Assembly (NCBI GenBank): GCA_002716045.1
Contig: PAZC01000020.1
Coordinates: forward strand, 11,596-56,484
DNA: 44,889 nucleotides
Direction of reading: 5' to 3'
Origin: Opitutia bacterium
GTDB taxonomy: Bacteria > Verrucomicrobiota > Verrucomicrobiia > Opitutales > Seribacteraceae
Shown here: one piece after another, positions 1 to 7,340 of the stretch
How the letters are laid out: the number at the start of each line of letters is the position of its first letter
Position numbering within the stretch: the stretch's first letter is position 1
Position numbers and translations under genes: made by a program
The notes under the pieces: model-generated
The model's input: the letters and a program-made list of their open reading frames with translations, nothing else
Database searches by the model: none
What the model was told of the DNA's origin: nothing

Positions 1-843
1 TTGGGTCTTTGGTTTGCATGGCAACGTCGTGCTAGCTTTCCGAAGAGTCCGCTTTACCTGCTCCTTTGTCACGCTGCCTCGTTACTATTTCTCTGGATAA
101 CAGGTATTACTCCTTATGTTCAACATCGATATGCTGCCATCTTGGAATATCTCTTTCCTCTCGTTTGCGCAGGAGTGGTGGTCCATTTGCTGAATGGGGC
201 ACCTGGTTCGAAGGGACTGAATGCAAAAAGCACTCGCGGAGCAATAGTATCCAAGGCTATTGCCGCTATTGGCATCCTGTCAGTTGCATCACTTTCCCTA
301 TGGGCTCATCGAGCCGAAGTTTACGATGTACGTTTCAACCGAATTCCCTTGCCGATGCTTAAGGCCAAACAGTTCTTCGAAGGGAAAATCAAATCTACTG
401 ATACTGTATATTTCGGTTACGCCTCTTCGTGGGAAACATATTTACAGAATCACTGCTACCATCAGGGGCGTCTTGGCAATTCGTACGCATATTCCAATGA
501 ATTTTTTTACGGGCTAGCCCCTTGCGCCTTGAGAGATCCGCTAGAGCGTAAGGAAACTACCACCGCTTTACATGCAACGCGTCATCGAGACCTAATCGAT
601 ATGACTTCTCTGAGTTATCTTTTACTTCTAAATCAAAGCGAGCATGCTACACAAAACAAATTCGCGATGAAACGAGGAGCTAGTGCGATTTCTCCTTTTT
701 TTCGAAAAGATGATAAGAATAAGACATTATATTACTGGGATTCGCCTTACATAGAAAAAGGTTCTCCATTAATTTTCTCAAAAGTATTCGAAAATGAAGT
801 ATTCCTTATTTTTCAACGGATCATAAGTTCGACCCAATCATGA
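1..843 (+). CDS. Polytopic membrane protein, C-terminal part (possible GT-C glycosyltransferase)
   Basis: The reading frame is open from the first base, so the true start probably lies upstream and only the C-terminal 280 codons are present. Three hydrophobic stretches (about residues 17-35, 47-64 and 85-102) are followed by a soluble tail of roughly 175 residues. This is the usual end of GT-C (ArnT/PMT-like) glycosyltransferases and related membrane proteins of glycan loci, where membrane helices precede a C-terminal soluble domain. The catalytic acidic loop of that fold would lie in the missing N-terminus, so the assignment is inference. The stop overlaps the start of the next gene (ATGA), implying translational coupling with the SIS-domain isomerase. 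It could equally be a Wzy-like or unrelated membrane protein. Confidence 0.6.
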   Translation: MGLWFAWQRRASFPKSPLYLLLCHAASLLFLWITGITPYVQHRYAAILEYLFPLVCAGVVVHLLNGAPGSKGLNAKSTRGAIVSKAIAAIGILSVASLSLWAHRAEVYDVRFNRIPLPMLKAKQFFEGKIKSTDTVYFGYASSWETYLQNHCYHQGRLGNSYAYSNEFFYGLAPCALRDPLERKETTTALHATRHRDLIDMTSLSYLLLLNQSEHATQNKFAMKRGASAISPFFRKDDKNKTLYYWDSPYIEKGSPLIFSKVFENEVFLIFQRIISSTQS

Positions 844-1421
844 ATATCCCCCAGCATTCAACAGACCCTGAAATCCATGGAAACGATTCTTGGTTTCGTT
901 CATATATGGAAGCCTACCGCAAGTCACTTTTCGACACCGACGTGACGACTGAACTAACGTCATTTCGCGATCTAATCGTTGAAACAAAGGCGAATGGAGG
1001 CAAGCTCATTTTCGCAGGAAATGGTGCTAGCGCAGCCATCTCCAGCCATGCAGCCGTTGATTTCACTAAGCAATGCGGAATTCGTTCAATCTGTTTCAAC
1101 GAAGCTGATCTAATTACCTGCTTCGGCAATGATTATGGTTACGAATCGTGGATAACGGAGGCACTGAAATGTTATGCTGATCCGGAAGATTGCGTTATAT
1201 TGATAAGTTCAAGTGGTTCTTCTGAAAATATCGTTGAGGCAGGAAATTATTGTAAAGCAGAAGAAATAAATCTCGTAACATTTTCAGGGTTTAGTTCAAA
1301 CAATCCATTACGCGAACTCGGAAATGTGAATATCTGGCTAGAAAGCTCATCGTATAACATCGTCGAATGCACGCACATGATCTGGATAATGGCTGTGTGC
1401 GATATTTTAGGGGCTCAATAA
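840..1421 (+). CDS. SIS-domain sugar-phosphate isomerase (GmhA-like)
   Basis: A single SIS domain of 193 residues, the usual length of the GmhA family (sedoheptulose 7-phosphate isomerase), which starts nucleotide-heptose synthesis in the cytoplasm. The phosphate-binding motifs GNGAS (60-64) and SSSGSSEN (123-130) are clear. His70 and His179 match the positions of His61 and His180 of E. coli GmhA, but the catalytic Glu65 position is Asp74 here, so this is a divergent subfamily and the substrate may not be sedoheptulose 7-phosphate. No heptose kinase, phosphatase or nucleotidyltransferase is seen in the window. It overlaps the preceding membrane gene by four bases. The fold is certain; the substrate is not. 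Confidence 0.8.
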   Translation: MNIPQHSTDPEIHGNDSWFRSYMEAYRKSLFDTDVTTELTSFRDLIVETKANGGKLIFAGNGASAAISSHAAVDFTKQCGIRSICFNEADLITCFGNDYGYESWITEALKCYADPEDCVILISSSGSSENIVEAGNYCKAEEINLVTFSGFSSNNPLRELGNVNIWLESSSYNIVECTHMIWIMAVCDILGAQ

Positions 1422-1442
1422 TAATAAGACTATAAAATAACT

Positions 1443-1454
1443 GTTATTAATAAC
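1443..1454. repeat. Perfect 12-bp palindrome abutting a start codon
   Basis: GTTATTAATAAC reads identically on both strands and ends at the base before the ATG at 1455, inside a short AT-rich gap of 33 bases. It could be an operator or a weak RNA hairpin that affects ribosome access. It could also be chance in AT-rich sequence, since nothing else supports a role. Confidence 0.35.
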
Positions 1455-2333
1455 ATGATCTCGAAACTAAAATGGCACTTGAATGAATGGCGGAATTCCA
1501 GAAAAAGAAGCAGGTTAGAAGCTGACTTCAAAAAAGTGATTCAAAAGCGAAATGGATTGTTGGACGACTTTCCGCAAACAAGTCCATCCACCATTCTCGA
1601 ACAATTCGAACGAGAAGGCGTGGAGGTTGAGCGACATGAGATTGACTACGATGCATTCGCGGAATGGGAAAAACAAACTTACGGAAAAGATTATCCAAAT
1701 TACTACAAAGACCTTCATCAAAAGAAATGTCTGGAGCATTACCTGTCCTTCGAATTGCTTGAACTTGAAGGTCCGGAAGTGCTGATGGATGTTGCTTCGG
1801 CAATATCCAAGATGCCCGATTTGGCGAAAAAACATTACGACATCAAGAAAGTTTACCGACAAGATTTGCTGAATGAAGCGGGAGTGCACGGTGAATGGGT
1901 CGGGTCTAATGCCGCCGAGATACCTCTCCTTGCAGAAAGCATCGATGTGATGACCCTACATAATTCCTTCGAACATTTTGAGGATGAAGCTGACATAGGA
2001 TTCATGAAAGAAGCCCACCGTCTCCTTCGACCTGGTGGAAAAGTTTGTATCATCCCTTTGTTTTTAGCCCGAATGCATTACATAGGCACATCTACAGCAG
2101 AAATGTTAAGAGAATCCCGCATACCCAATTTCGACAAGGGCGTGGAGCTAATATGCAATACGAGAAGCAAAGAGCATGAATACCCGATTTTCTCCCGACA
2201 TTATGACGCATCTGCACTTGTTAGAAGAATTCTGCGTCCCTTTGCCGAAAAGTTCGATTGGCGAATTATTCAATACGATGATCATCAACAGTTATTAAGC
2301 TGCCCCTTTTGTCTGCTTCTTACGAAATTCTAA
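1455..2333 (+). CDS. Class I SAM-dependent methyltransferase (Methyltransf_11-like)
   Basis: A 292-residue protein with the second half of a Rossmann methyltransferase: an acidic post-motif (DVMTLHNSFEHF, about 165-175) and the typical LLRPGGKVCII strand (about 190-200). Motif I is degenerate: around residues 108-122 there is no GxGxG, only a DVASA stretch, so SAM binding may differ or activity may be lost. The N-terminus (residues 2-18) carries a basic, tryptophan-rich segment with SKLKW and LNEW. The same motif occurs in the unrelated GT9 enzyme at 12754. It probably methylates a glycan residue or sugar intermediate, inferred only from context. It starts 33 bases after the SIS gene, right after a 12-bp palindrome. 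Confidence 0.7.
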   Translation: MISKLKWHLNEWRNSRKRSRLEADFKKVIQKRNGLLDDFPQTSPSTILEQFEREGVEVERHEIDYDAFAEWEKQTYGKDYPNYYKDLHQKKCLEHYLSFELLELEGPEVLMDVASAISKMPDLAKKHYDIKKVYRQDLLNEAGVHGEWVGSNAAEIPLLAESIDVMTLHNSFEHFEDEADIGFMKEAHRLLRPGGKVCIIPLFLARMHYIGTSTAEMLRESRIPNFDKGVELICNTRSKEHEYPIFSRHYDASALVRRILRPFAEKFDWRIIQYDDHQQLLSCPFCLLLTKF

Positions 2334-2391
2334 TATTGGGGATGCAGTTCATCTTTAAAATAAGAACAGATAGTTTATTGAATACTGACAC

Positions 2392-3192
2392 ATGATAAAA
2401 TCATTAATCAGGAAACTTCTGGATCGCATGGGATATGTGATCAATAAGAAGAACGATGAAGAAAAGTACTGGGATAAGTCACGTTCCATGCGGGGGGCTT
2501 TATCTAACTTAGCTAAATTGGGGATTAATCCCAAATGCGTGTTCGATGTCGGGGTGGGACATGGAACCGTTGATTTGTATGAAAGCTTTCCCAATGCTTT
2601 CCAACTTTTGGTAGAACCATTAGATGAATTCGAGGGGACAATTGAAAAGATTTTAGCCAAATATGATGGTGCATGGGAAAAAGCAGCCGGAATGGACCAA
2701 GATGGCGTTATGCAAATGAATGTTCATCCTGCCCATCTTGAAGGCTCTTCTTTTTTCAATGAGTCAATAGGTTCATTTGCAGATGGTGAACAGCGTGTGG
2801 TCACAACAAAACTTTTGGACACTATAGCCAAGGAGAGAAAGCTTAAGGGACCATACATGATAAAGATTGATGCCCAGGGCGCAGAAAAAAAGATAATACT
2901 GGGAGCAATGGAAGTCCTTCAGGATACTGATGCTGTAATATTAGAAGTTTCGATGTTTAATTTTCTGGTAGATTGTCAGATTTTTCATGAAATAGTTAAC
3001 TTCATGTATAATTTAGGTTTTTTGGTGTATGATATTTTCGGTCTATCCTACAGGCCATTCGACGATGCATTGGCGCAAGTCGATTTAGTTTTTGTCAAAG
3101 AGAATAGTGTATTAAGAGAAAAACATATTTTTTCTTCAATTGAGGAATTCAAGAAAACTTATGCAAATATTAATCCTTTAAAAGATCAATGA
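2392..3192 (+). CDS. FkbM-family methyltransferase
   Basis: A 266-residue FkbM-type SAM methyltransferase. It shows the SAM-binding FDVGVGHGT (51-59), the acidic VEPLDEF (74-80), and the signature KIDAQGAE (158-165), a variant of the family KxDxEGxE motif with Gln in place of the first Glu. FkbM enzymes usually O-methylate hydroxyls of sugars or polyketides and are common in capsule and O-antigen loci. The N-terminal 20 residues are basic and amphipathic and may touch the membrane. The gene is AT-richer than most of the window. It overlaps the next gene by four bases (ATGA). Family assignment is firm; the acceptor is unknown. Confidence 0.82.
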   Translation: MIKSLIRKLLDRMGYVINKKNDEEKYWDKSRSMRGALSNLAKLGINPKCVFDVGVGHGTVDLYESFPNAFQLLVEPLDEFEGTIEKILAKYDGAWEKAAGMDQDGVMQMNVHPAHLEGSSFFNESIGSFADGEQRVVTTKLLDTIAKERKLKGPYMIKIDAQGAEKKIILGAMEVLQDTDAVILEVSMFNFLVDCQIFHEIVNFMYNLGFLVYDIFGLSYRPFDDALAQVDLVFVKENSVLREKHIFSSIEEFKKTYANINPLKDQ

Positions 3193-4010
3193 TTTTTGGA
3201 ATTAATCAGCTAAGGAATATTAAGTTAAAACTCCTCGCTATCTACAAAGCTCCATACAAGTATTTAAACTATTACATCAATAGATCTTACTTCAATGGGC
3301 TTCGAAATTTATATCGCGGAAAAAGAGCATTTGTCATTGGCAATGGCCCAAGTCTTTGCTTCGACGATCTAGACAAACTCAAGGATGATCTGACCATCGC
3401 GTCAAACAAGATATACCTCGCTTTTGAACACACATGCTGGCGCCCAACCTACTATACGGTTTGTGACCCATTAGTTTGGGAAAAGGTAAAAAACAAAATA
3501 CCTGATTCATTCGATTCTGTCATAATTGAAGATACGCCGTACCTTCCTTGTGAGCCTGATTCCAATATACAGATCAGGACCTGGCGCGTAAAGGGATTGG
3601 TTCAAAATCCATACCAAGGCACACCCGGCTTTTCTTGTAATTTCAACACCGGCATTTTCAATGGATACTCTGTCACTTACATCAATCTACAATTAGCGGC
3701 ACATTTGGGTGCCAACCCCATTTACCTCATTGGCTGCGACCATCATTATAGCGGTGAAGAGCCTCTTCCTGCCAATTCCGAAGTGGTTGTAAAAAAAGAC
3801 CAGGTGAACCACTTCATAAAAGGATATCGCGAACCTGGAGAAGTTGTCTATAATGCTCCTTTGAGCGACCTCACTCAAGCATTCGCCAATGCACGAGCAT
3901 ATGCGGATGACAATAATCTTGAAATCCTCAACGCCACTCGCGGTGGACACTTAGAGGTTTTTGATAGGGTTCACTTCGACGATCTCTTCGATAAATCGCC
4001 TAGCTCATAA
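3189..4010 (+). CDS. DUF115-type protein (glycosyltransferase-like)
   Basis: A 273-residue protein with the DUF115 / MptE-like hallmark near the N-terminus, VIGNGPSL (49-56), then a conserved core and the C-terminal IGCDHHY (181-187). The DUF115 family includes archaeal 6-hydroxymethylpterin diphosphokinase and bacterial motility-accessory factors that act in sialic- or pseudaminic-acid glycosylation; in glycan loci members are usually suspected glycosyltransferases. The first 35 residues are basic and aromatic and may associate with the membrane. It overlaps the FkbM gene by four bases, suggesting the two act on the same residue. The family call is good; the reaction is inference. Confidence 0.7.
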   Translation: MIFGINQLRNIKLKLLAIYKAPYKYLNYYINRSYFNGLRNLYRGKRAFVIGNGPSLCFDDLDKLKDDLTIASNKIYLAFEHTCWRPTYYTVCDPLVWEKVKNKIPDSFDSVIIEDTPYLPCEPDSNIQIRTWRVKGLVQNPYQGTPGFSCNFNTGIFNGYSVTYINLQLAAHLGANPIYLIGCDHHYSGEEPLPANSEVVVKKDQVNHFIKGYREPGEVVYNAPLSDLTQAFANARAYADDNNLEILNATRGGHLEVFDRVHFDDLFDKSPSS

Positions 4011-4058
4011 GAACATACTCCTTGGTGTCATACTTTCAAACACATCTTTAAAATTACA

Positions 4059-5192
4059 TTGATACCCTCAAACAAGCCTTTCTTCGACGATACTGAAATC
4101 GAGTACGCAACTGCGTCTATTCAATCCGGCAATATTGCTGGTGATGGCCCTTTTGGAAGGAAACTGGAAAACAAACTCTCTGATTATCTTGAATGTAAGC
4201 ATGCCCTCCTTGTTAATTCTTGTACTTCTGCAATTGAAATCTCCTTATTTGCACTTGGCATAGGACCTGGCGACGAAGTGATTTGCCCCAGTTTCGGATT
4301 TGTTTCTGTCGCGAACGCTATTCTTCAATGTGGAGCCAAGCCTGTCTTCGCAGAGATCGATTATGAAACCATGAATCTAGATCCTGCGCACACTGAGAAA
4401 CAAATCACAACGCGAACTCGTGCTATCATTCTTATCCACTATGCAGGCATGTCTTGTGACTTGGTTTCTTTTAGTGAACTCAAGGAAAAGCATGGTTTGT
4501 ATTTAATTGAAGATGCAGCACAAGCATTGGGTTCGAAACTCCAGGGCAAAGCTCTTGGAACATTTGGCGATTCGGGGTGCTTCAGTTTACATGAAACGAA
4601 GAATCTAACATGTGGAGAAGGAGGCATTTTCGTAACAAATGATGACAATATTGCTCAACAGGCCGAGATCATACGTGAGAAAGGCACCAATCGATCATCT
4701 TTTCTCCGCCGCGAAGTCCAAAAATATACTTGGGTGGGTCGGGGTAGTAGCTACATTCTGTCAGATATTCTGGCGGCAGTTGCATTGGCTCAATTTGAAA
4801 AAATTGAGCCCATTTTGAGTAGTAGAACCAAGATCGCCGAATTCTACCAAAATGCGTTTGCGCCATATAATTACATAACGCCTCCTACGATTCCGGATGG
4901 ATGTAAACCAAACTGGCACTTGTTTGCACTTCGGATTAACAAACTTCATCGGGACATCTTTCTTGAAAAGCTGAAAAGCAAAGGGATCGGAGCAAGTTTT
5001 CATTTCGTACCTCTTCACAGCGCACCCTATAGCAAAACAAAATTGAAAGGCGGGAATGTATCTCTTCCCGTGACCGATCGCGTAGCCTCAGAACTGATCC
5101 GCATTCCTATATACCCGCAGCTTTCCAACGCCGAAAAAGAAAGTGTCGTATCGAGCATGGAAGAGGTTGCGGAAGAGCTAGGCTTAGAATGA
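4059..5192 (+). CDS. wecE: DegT/DnrJ/EryC1-type sugar aminotransferase, WecE-like
   Basis: A PLP-dependent sugar aminotransferase of 377 residues, nearly the length of E. coli WecE (dTDP-4-dehydro-6-deoxygalactose transaminase, which makes dTDP-fucosamine). It shows EDAAQ (151-155) and the PLP lysine Lys181 inside the WecE-typical HETKN (179-183) followed by GEGG. The stretch IREKGTNRS and a KYTW downstream also match WecE. The likely product is dTDP-4-amino-4,6-dideoxygalactose or a close 4-amino sugar. The TTG at 4059 is the chosen start because it gives the conserved MIPSNKP beginning; no Shine-Dalgarno is evident. No dTDP-glucose synthase or dehydratase is present nearby. It overlaps the next GT2 gene by four bases. 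Confidence 0.85.
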   Translation: MIPSNKPFFDDTEIEYATASIQSGNIAGDGPFGRKLENKLSDYLECKHALLVNSCTSAIEISLFALGIGPGDEVICPSFGFVSVANAILQCGAKPVFAEIDYETMNLDPAHTEKQITTRTRAIILIHYAGMSCDLVSFSELKEKHGLYLIEDAAQALGSKLQGKALGTFGDSGCFSLHETKNLTCGEGGIFVTNDDNIAQQAEIIREKGTNRSSFLRREVQKYTWVGRGSSYILSDILAAVALAQFEKIEPILSSRTKIAEFYQNAFAPYNYITPPTIPDGCKPNWHLFALRINKLHRDIFLEKLKSKGIGASFHFVPLHSAPYSKTKLKGGNVSLPVTDRVASELIRIPIYPQLSNAEKESVVSSMEEVAEELGLE

Positions 5193-5899
5193 GTAGTTGC
5201 GATCTATCTATAGTAATAGCCTGCTACAACGAAGCCCCTCACTTGCGTGAGAGCGTAATGGAAATTCGGGCAGTTATGGATCAAACGTACTATAACTATG
5301 AATTAATCTTCGTGGATGACTGCAGTCAAGATGACACAAGATCGATCATTGAAGAGATTACGGCCACAAACCCTGACGATACGCGCTTTATTTTCCACGA
5401 AGAGAATACTGGACGTGGAGGCGCAGTTTCCGATGGGATACTTGACGCCAAGGGAAAGTTTGTTGGATTCTTGGACATAGACCTAGAAGTTCATGCTCGA
5501 TATATACCATCAATGCTTCTGGCCCTGGAACGAGGAGGCGATATAGCCACTGCTTTACGTATATACAAATTAGACGCGTCGAAATTGCTGCGTCACGTCT
5601 TGAGTCACGGTTACCGCAAACTTTCGAGATTTGCTTTGGGCGGCAAGTGCCTAGATACGGAAACGGGTTACAAGTTCTTTAGACGTAATCGAATATTACC
5701 CATTCTTTCTGAGGTAAAAGACACTGGGTGGTTTTGGGATACCGAAATTATGATCAGAGCGGAAAGAAACGGGTTGGAAATAAATGAAATCCCATGCCTT
5801 TTCATTCGCAGAAAAGATAAATTGTCCACTGTTAAGCTATGGAGCAATTCTCTGGATTACCTTGTGAAACTTTACCGGTTCAGGAAGGAATTACCCTAA
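5189..5899 (+). CDS. Family 2 glycosyltransferase (dolichyl-phosphate mannosyltransferase-like)
   Basis: A GT-A fold enzyme of 236 residues without obvious membrane segments. It has the N-terminal SIVIACYNE strand (7-15), the nucleotide-binding VDD (42-44), and a DIDLE catalytic/metal motif (96-100). Its layout resembles DPM1/polyprenyl-phosphate glycosyltransferases, which load a sugar onto a lipid carrier used by GT-C enzymes in the membrane. That fits the several GT-C-like proteins in this window, but the donor sugar cannot be read. It is translationally coupled to the WecE-like gene upstream and lies six bases from the next methyltransferase. Confidence 0.8.
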   Translation: MSSCDLSIVIACYNEAPHLRESVMEIRAVMDQTYYNYELIFVDDCSQDDTRSIIEEITATNPDDTRFIFHEENTGRGGAVSDGILDAKGKFVGFLDIDLEVHARYIPSMLLALERGGDIATALRIYKLDASKLLRHVLSHGYRKLSRFALGGKCLDTETGYKFFRRNRILPILSEVKDTGWFWDTEIMIRAERNGLEINEIPCLFIRRKDKLSTVKLWSNSLDYLVKLYRFRKELP

Positions 5900-5905
5900 G
5901 TTTTA

Positions 5906-6496
5906 ATGCCAGGTCTAATCTATAGTCACCCTTTGATTTATCAACTGTTCATGAGATTAATCTATGGAAAAGAATATGACACTCGCTTAAAAACAATTGC
6001 CGATTTAATTGAACCCGGATGGTCGGTTCTGGACATATGTTGCGGAGACTGCCGTTTAAAGAAATTCATGGAGCCAAACTGTGAATATTTGGGGCTTGAT
6101 GTGAATCCCAGATTTGTGGAATGGGCAAAAAAATCGGGCATCAATGCCAAATCTGCAGACGCTAGAACAAGCTCATGGCCAACTGTAGATTGCGTTGTTT
6201 TGATCGCCAGTCTGTATCATTTCATTCCAAAACATTCGGAAATAATCCTGAAGGCCGTAGCTACGGCAAAAAAACGTGTCATCCTCTCAGAGCCCGTAGA
6301 CAATCTCTCTCAAAAATCCCGCATGCTATCGTGGTTGTCATCCCACTTGGCTGACCCTGGAACAACCTGGTCCAATGAAAGGTTTGACAAAAAGAAATTG
6401 CTTTCATTCTTGCAGGGCTCAGGTTGCGATAAAATCCTACAAAACGGCAGAGAAATCATTGGCATTTTTGATGTGACGCCCCAAAATGTTACCTGA
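5906..6496 (+). CDS. Small class I SAM methyltransferase
   Basis: A 196-residue methyltransferase. SAM motif I is DICCGDC (43-49), an unusual cysteine-containing variant of DxGCGxG, followed by LGLDVNPRF (62-70) with the acidic residue that contacts the SAM ribose. After the motif IV region the chain is short, with no evident extra domain. Its stop lies inside the next gene (11-base overlap), another methyltransferase, so the pair is probably co-translated. The target is unknown; context suggests a sugar hydroxyl, carboxyl or amine. Confidence 0.72.
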   Translation: MPGLIYSHPLIYQLFMRLIYGKEYDTRLKTIADLIEPGWSVLDICCGDCRLKKFMEPNCEYLGLDVNPRFVEWAKKSGINAKSADARTSSWPTVDCVVLIASLYHFIPKHSEIILKAVATAKKRVILSEPVDNLSQKSRMLSWLSSHLADPGTTWSNERFDKKKLLSFLQGSGCDKILQNGREIIGIFDVTPQNVT

Positions 6497-7259
6497 CACA
6501 TACGATAATGTCTTCAAATCAGAGACGCACCACTGGTGGTATGTTGGTAGACGAGCAGTCATTCGTCGTTTTCTCGACTTAATTTGTCCTGAAATCAAAA
6601 TGATACACCCTGACGAAGCATTGCGCATTCTCGACTATGGTTGCGGGACAGGGTTCATGCTAGGGTTACTCGGAGAATACGGGGAAGCTATTGGAGCAGA
6701 CTCCTCGGAACTCAGCATTGAGCTGTCAAGGAAGCGGGGGCATGAAAATGTATATCTTCAAAAGTCTCATGCCGATCTGCCCGAATCAAAATGTCCATTT
6801 CACTTGGTAACTCTGCTGGATGTCCTCGAGCATGTGGAAGATGATATCGATTTACTCAAGAAACTTGCCGAAATTACGGCGGATGGGGGCATGCTTTTGA
6901 TTACCGTGCCCGCCTATCAATGGTTATGGTCCGGGGAAGATCATGTGTCTCAGCATTACAGGCGATATAGCAACAAGAGCCTGATGCATGTCATCCAAAA
7001 AGCTGGGTTGGAGAAGGTGCATCTAACTTACTTCAATTTCTGGTTACTCCCCATCCAAATAGCCGTGATATTTTACAATCGGCTCTTCAGGAAAGAGGCC
7101 CTCTTGAAATCAAACGTACAAAATGTACCTCGTTATCTAAACAGATTGCTCTCGAAAATCTTTTCATCCGAGGCCTCAATCTTAAGTCGATGTAAAATCC
7201 CTTTGGGCGGATCTGTTCTCTGTATTGCCAAAGCCAAAAGAAAGAAGTCTGTTGATTGA
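6486..7259 (+). CDS. Class I SAM methyltransferase with HWW(Y/F)xxRR N-terminus
   Basis: A 257-residue methyltransferase. It has the N-terminal HHWWYVGRR (15-23) characteristic of a large uncharacterised methyltransferase group in glycan loci, a canonical motif I DYGCGTG (50-56), then VTLLDVLEHV and a GGMLLITVPAY strand. A hydrophobic aromatic segment near residues 178-197 may anchor it to the membrane. It overlaps the preceding methyltransferase by 11 bases. The role is probably methylation of a lipid-linked glycan or sugar nucleotide, inferred from context only. An 81-base gap follows. Confidence 0.78.
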   Translation: MLPDTYDNVFKSETHHWWYVGRRAVIRRFLDLICPEIKMIHPDEALRILDYGCGTGFMLGLLGEYGEAIGADSSELSIELSRKRGHENVYLQKSHADLPESKCPFHLVTLLDVLEHVEDDIDLLKKLAEITADGGMLLITVPAYQWLWSGEDHVSQHYRRYSNKSLMHVIQKAGLEKVHLTYFNFWLLPIQIAVIFYNRLFRKEALLKSNVQNVPRYLNRLLSKIFSSEASILSRCKIPLGGSVLCIAKAKRKKSVD

Positions 7260-7340
7260 ATGGTACAGGCTTGGGCTTGATTCGCCGAGTACGTCATGGA
7301 GCAGAGAGAAAGAACCCTTGTATGAAAAATTAACTGCGGA

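Noticed and set aside
7260-7340. Possible promoter in the 81-base gap before the GTG at 7341
   Set aside because: No pair of hexamers at proper spacing approaches the consensus; the gap may be only a spacer in the operon.
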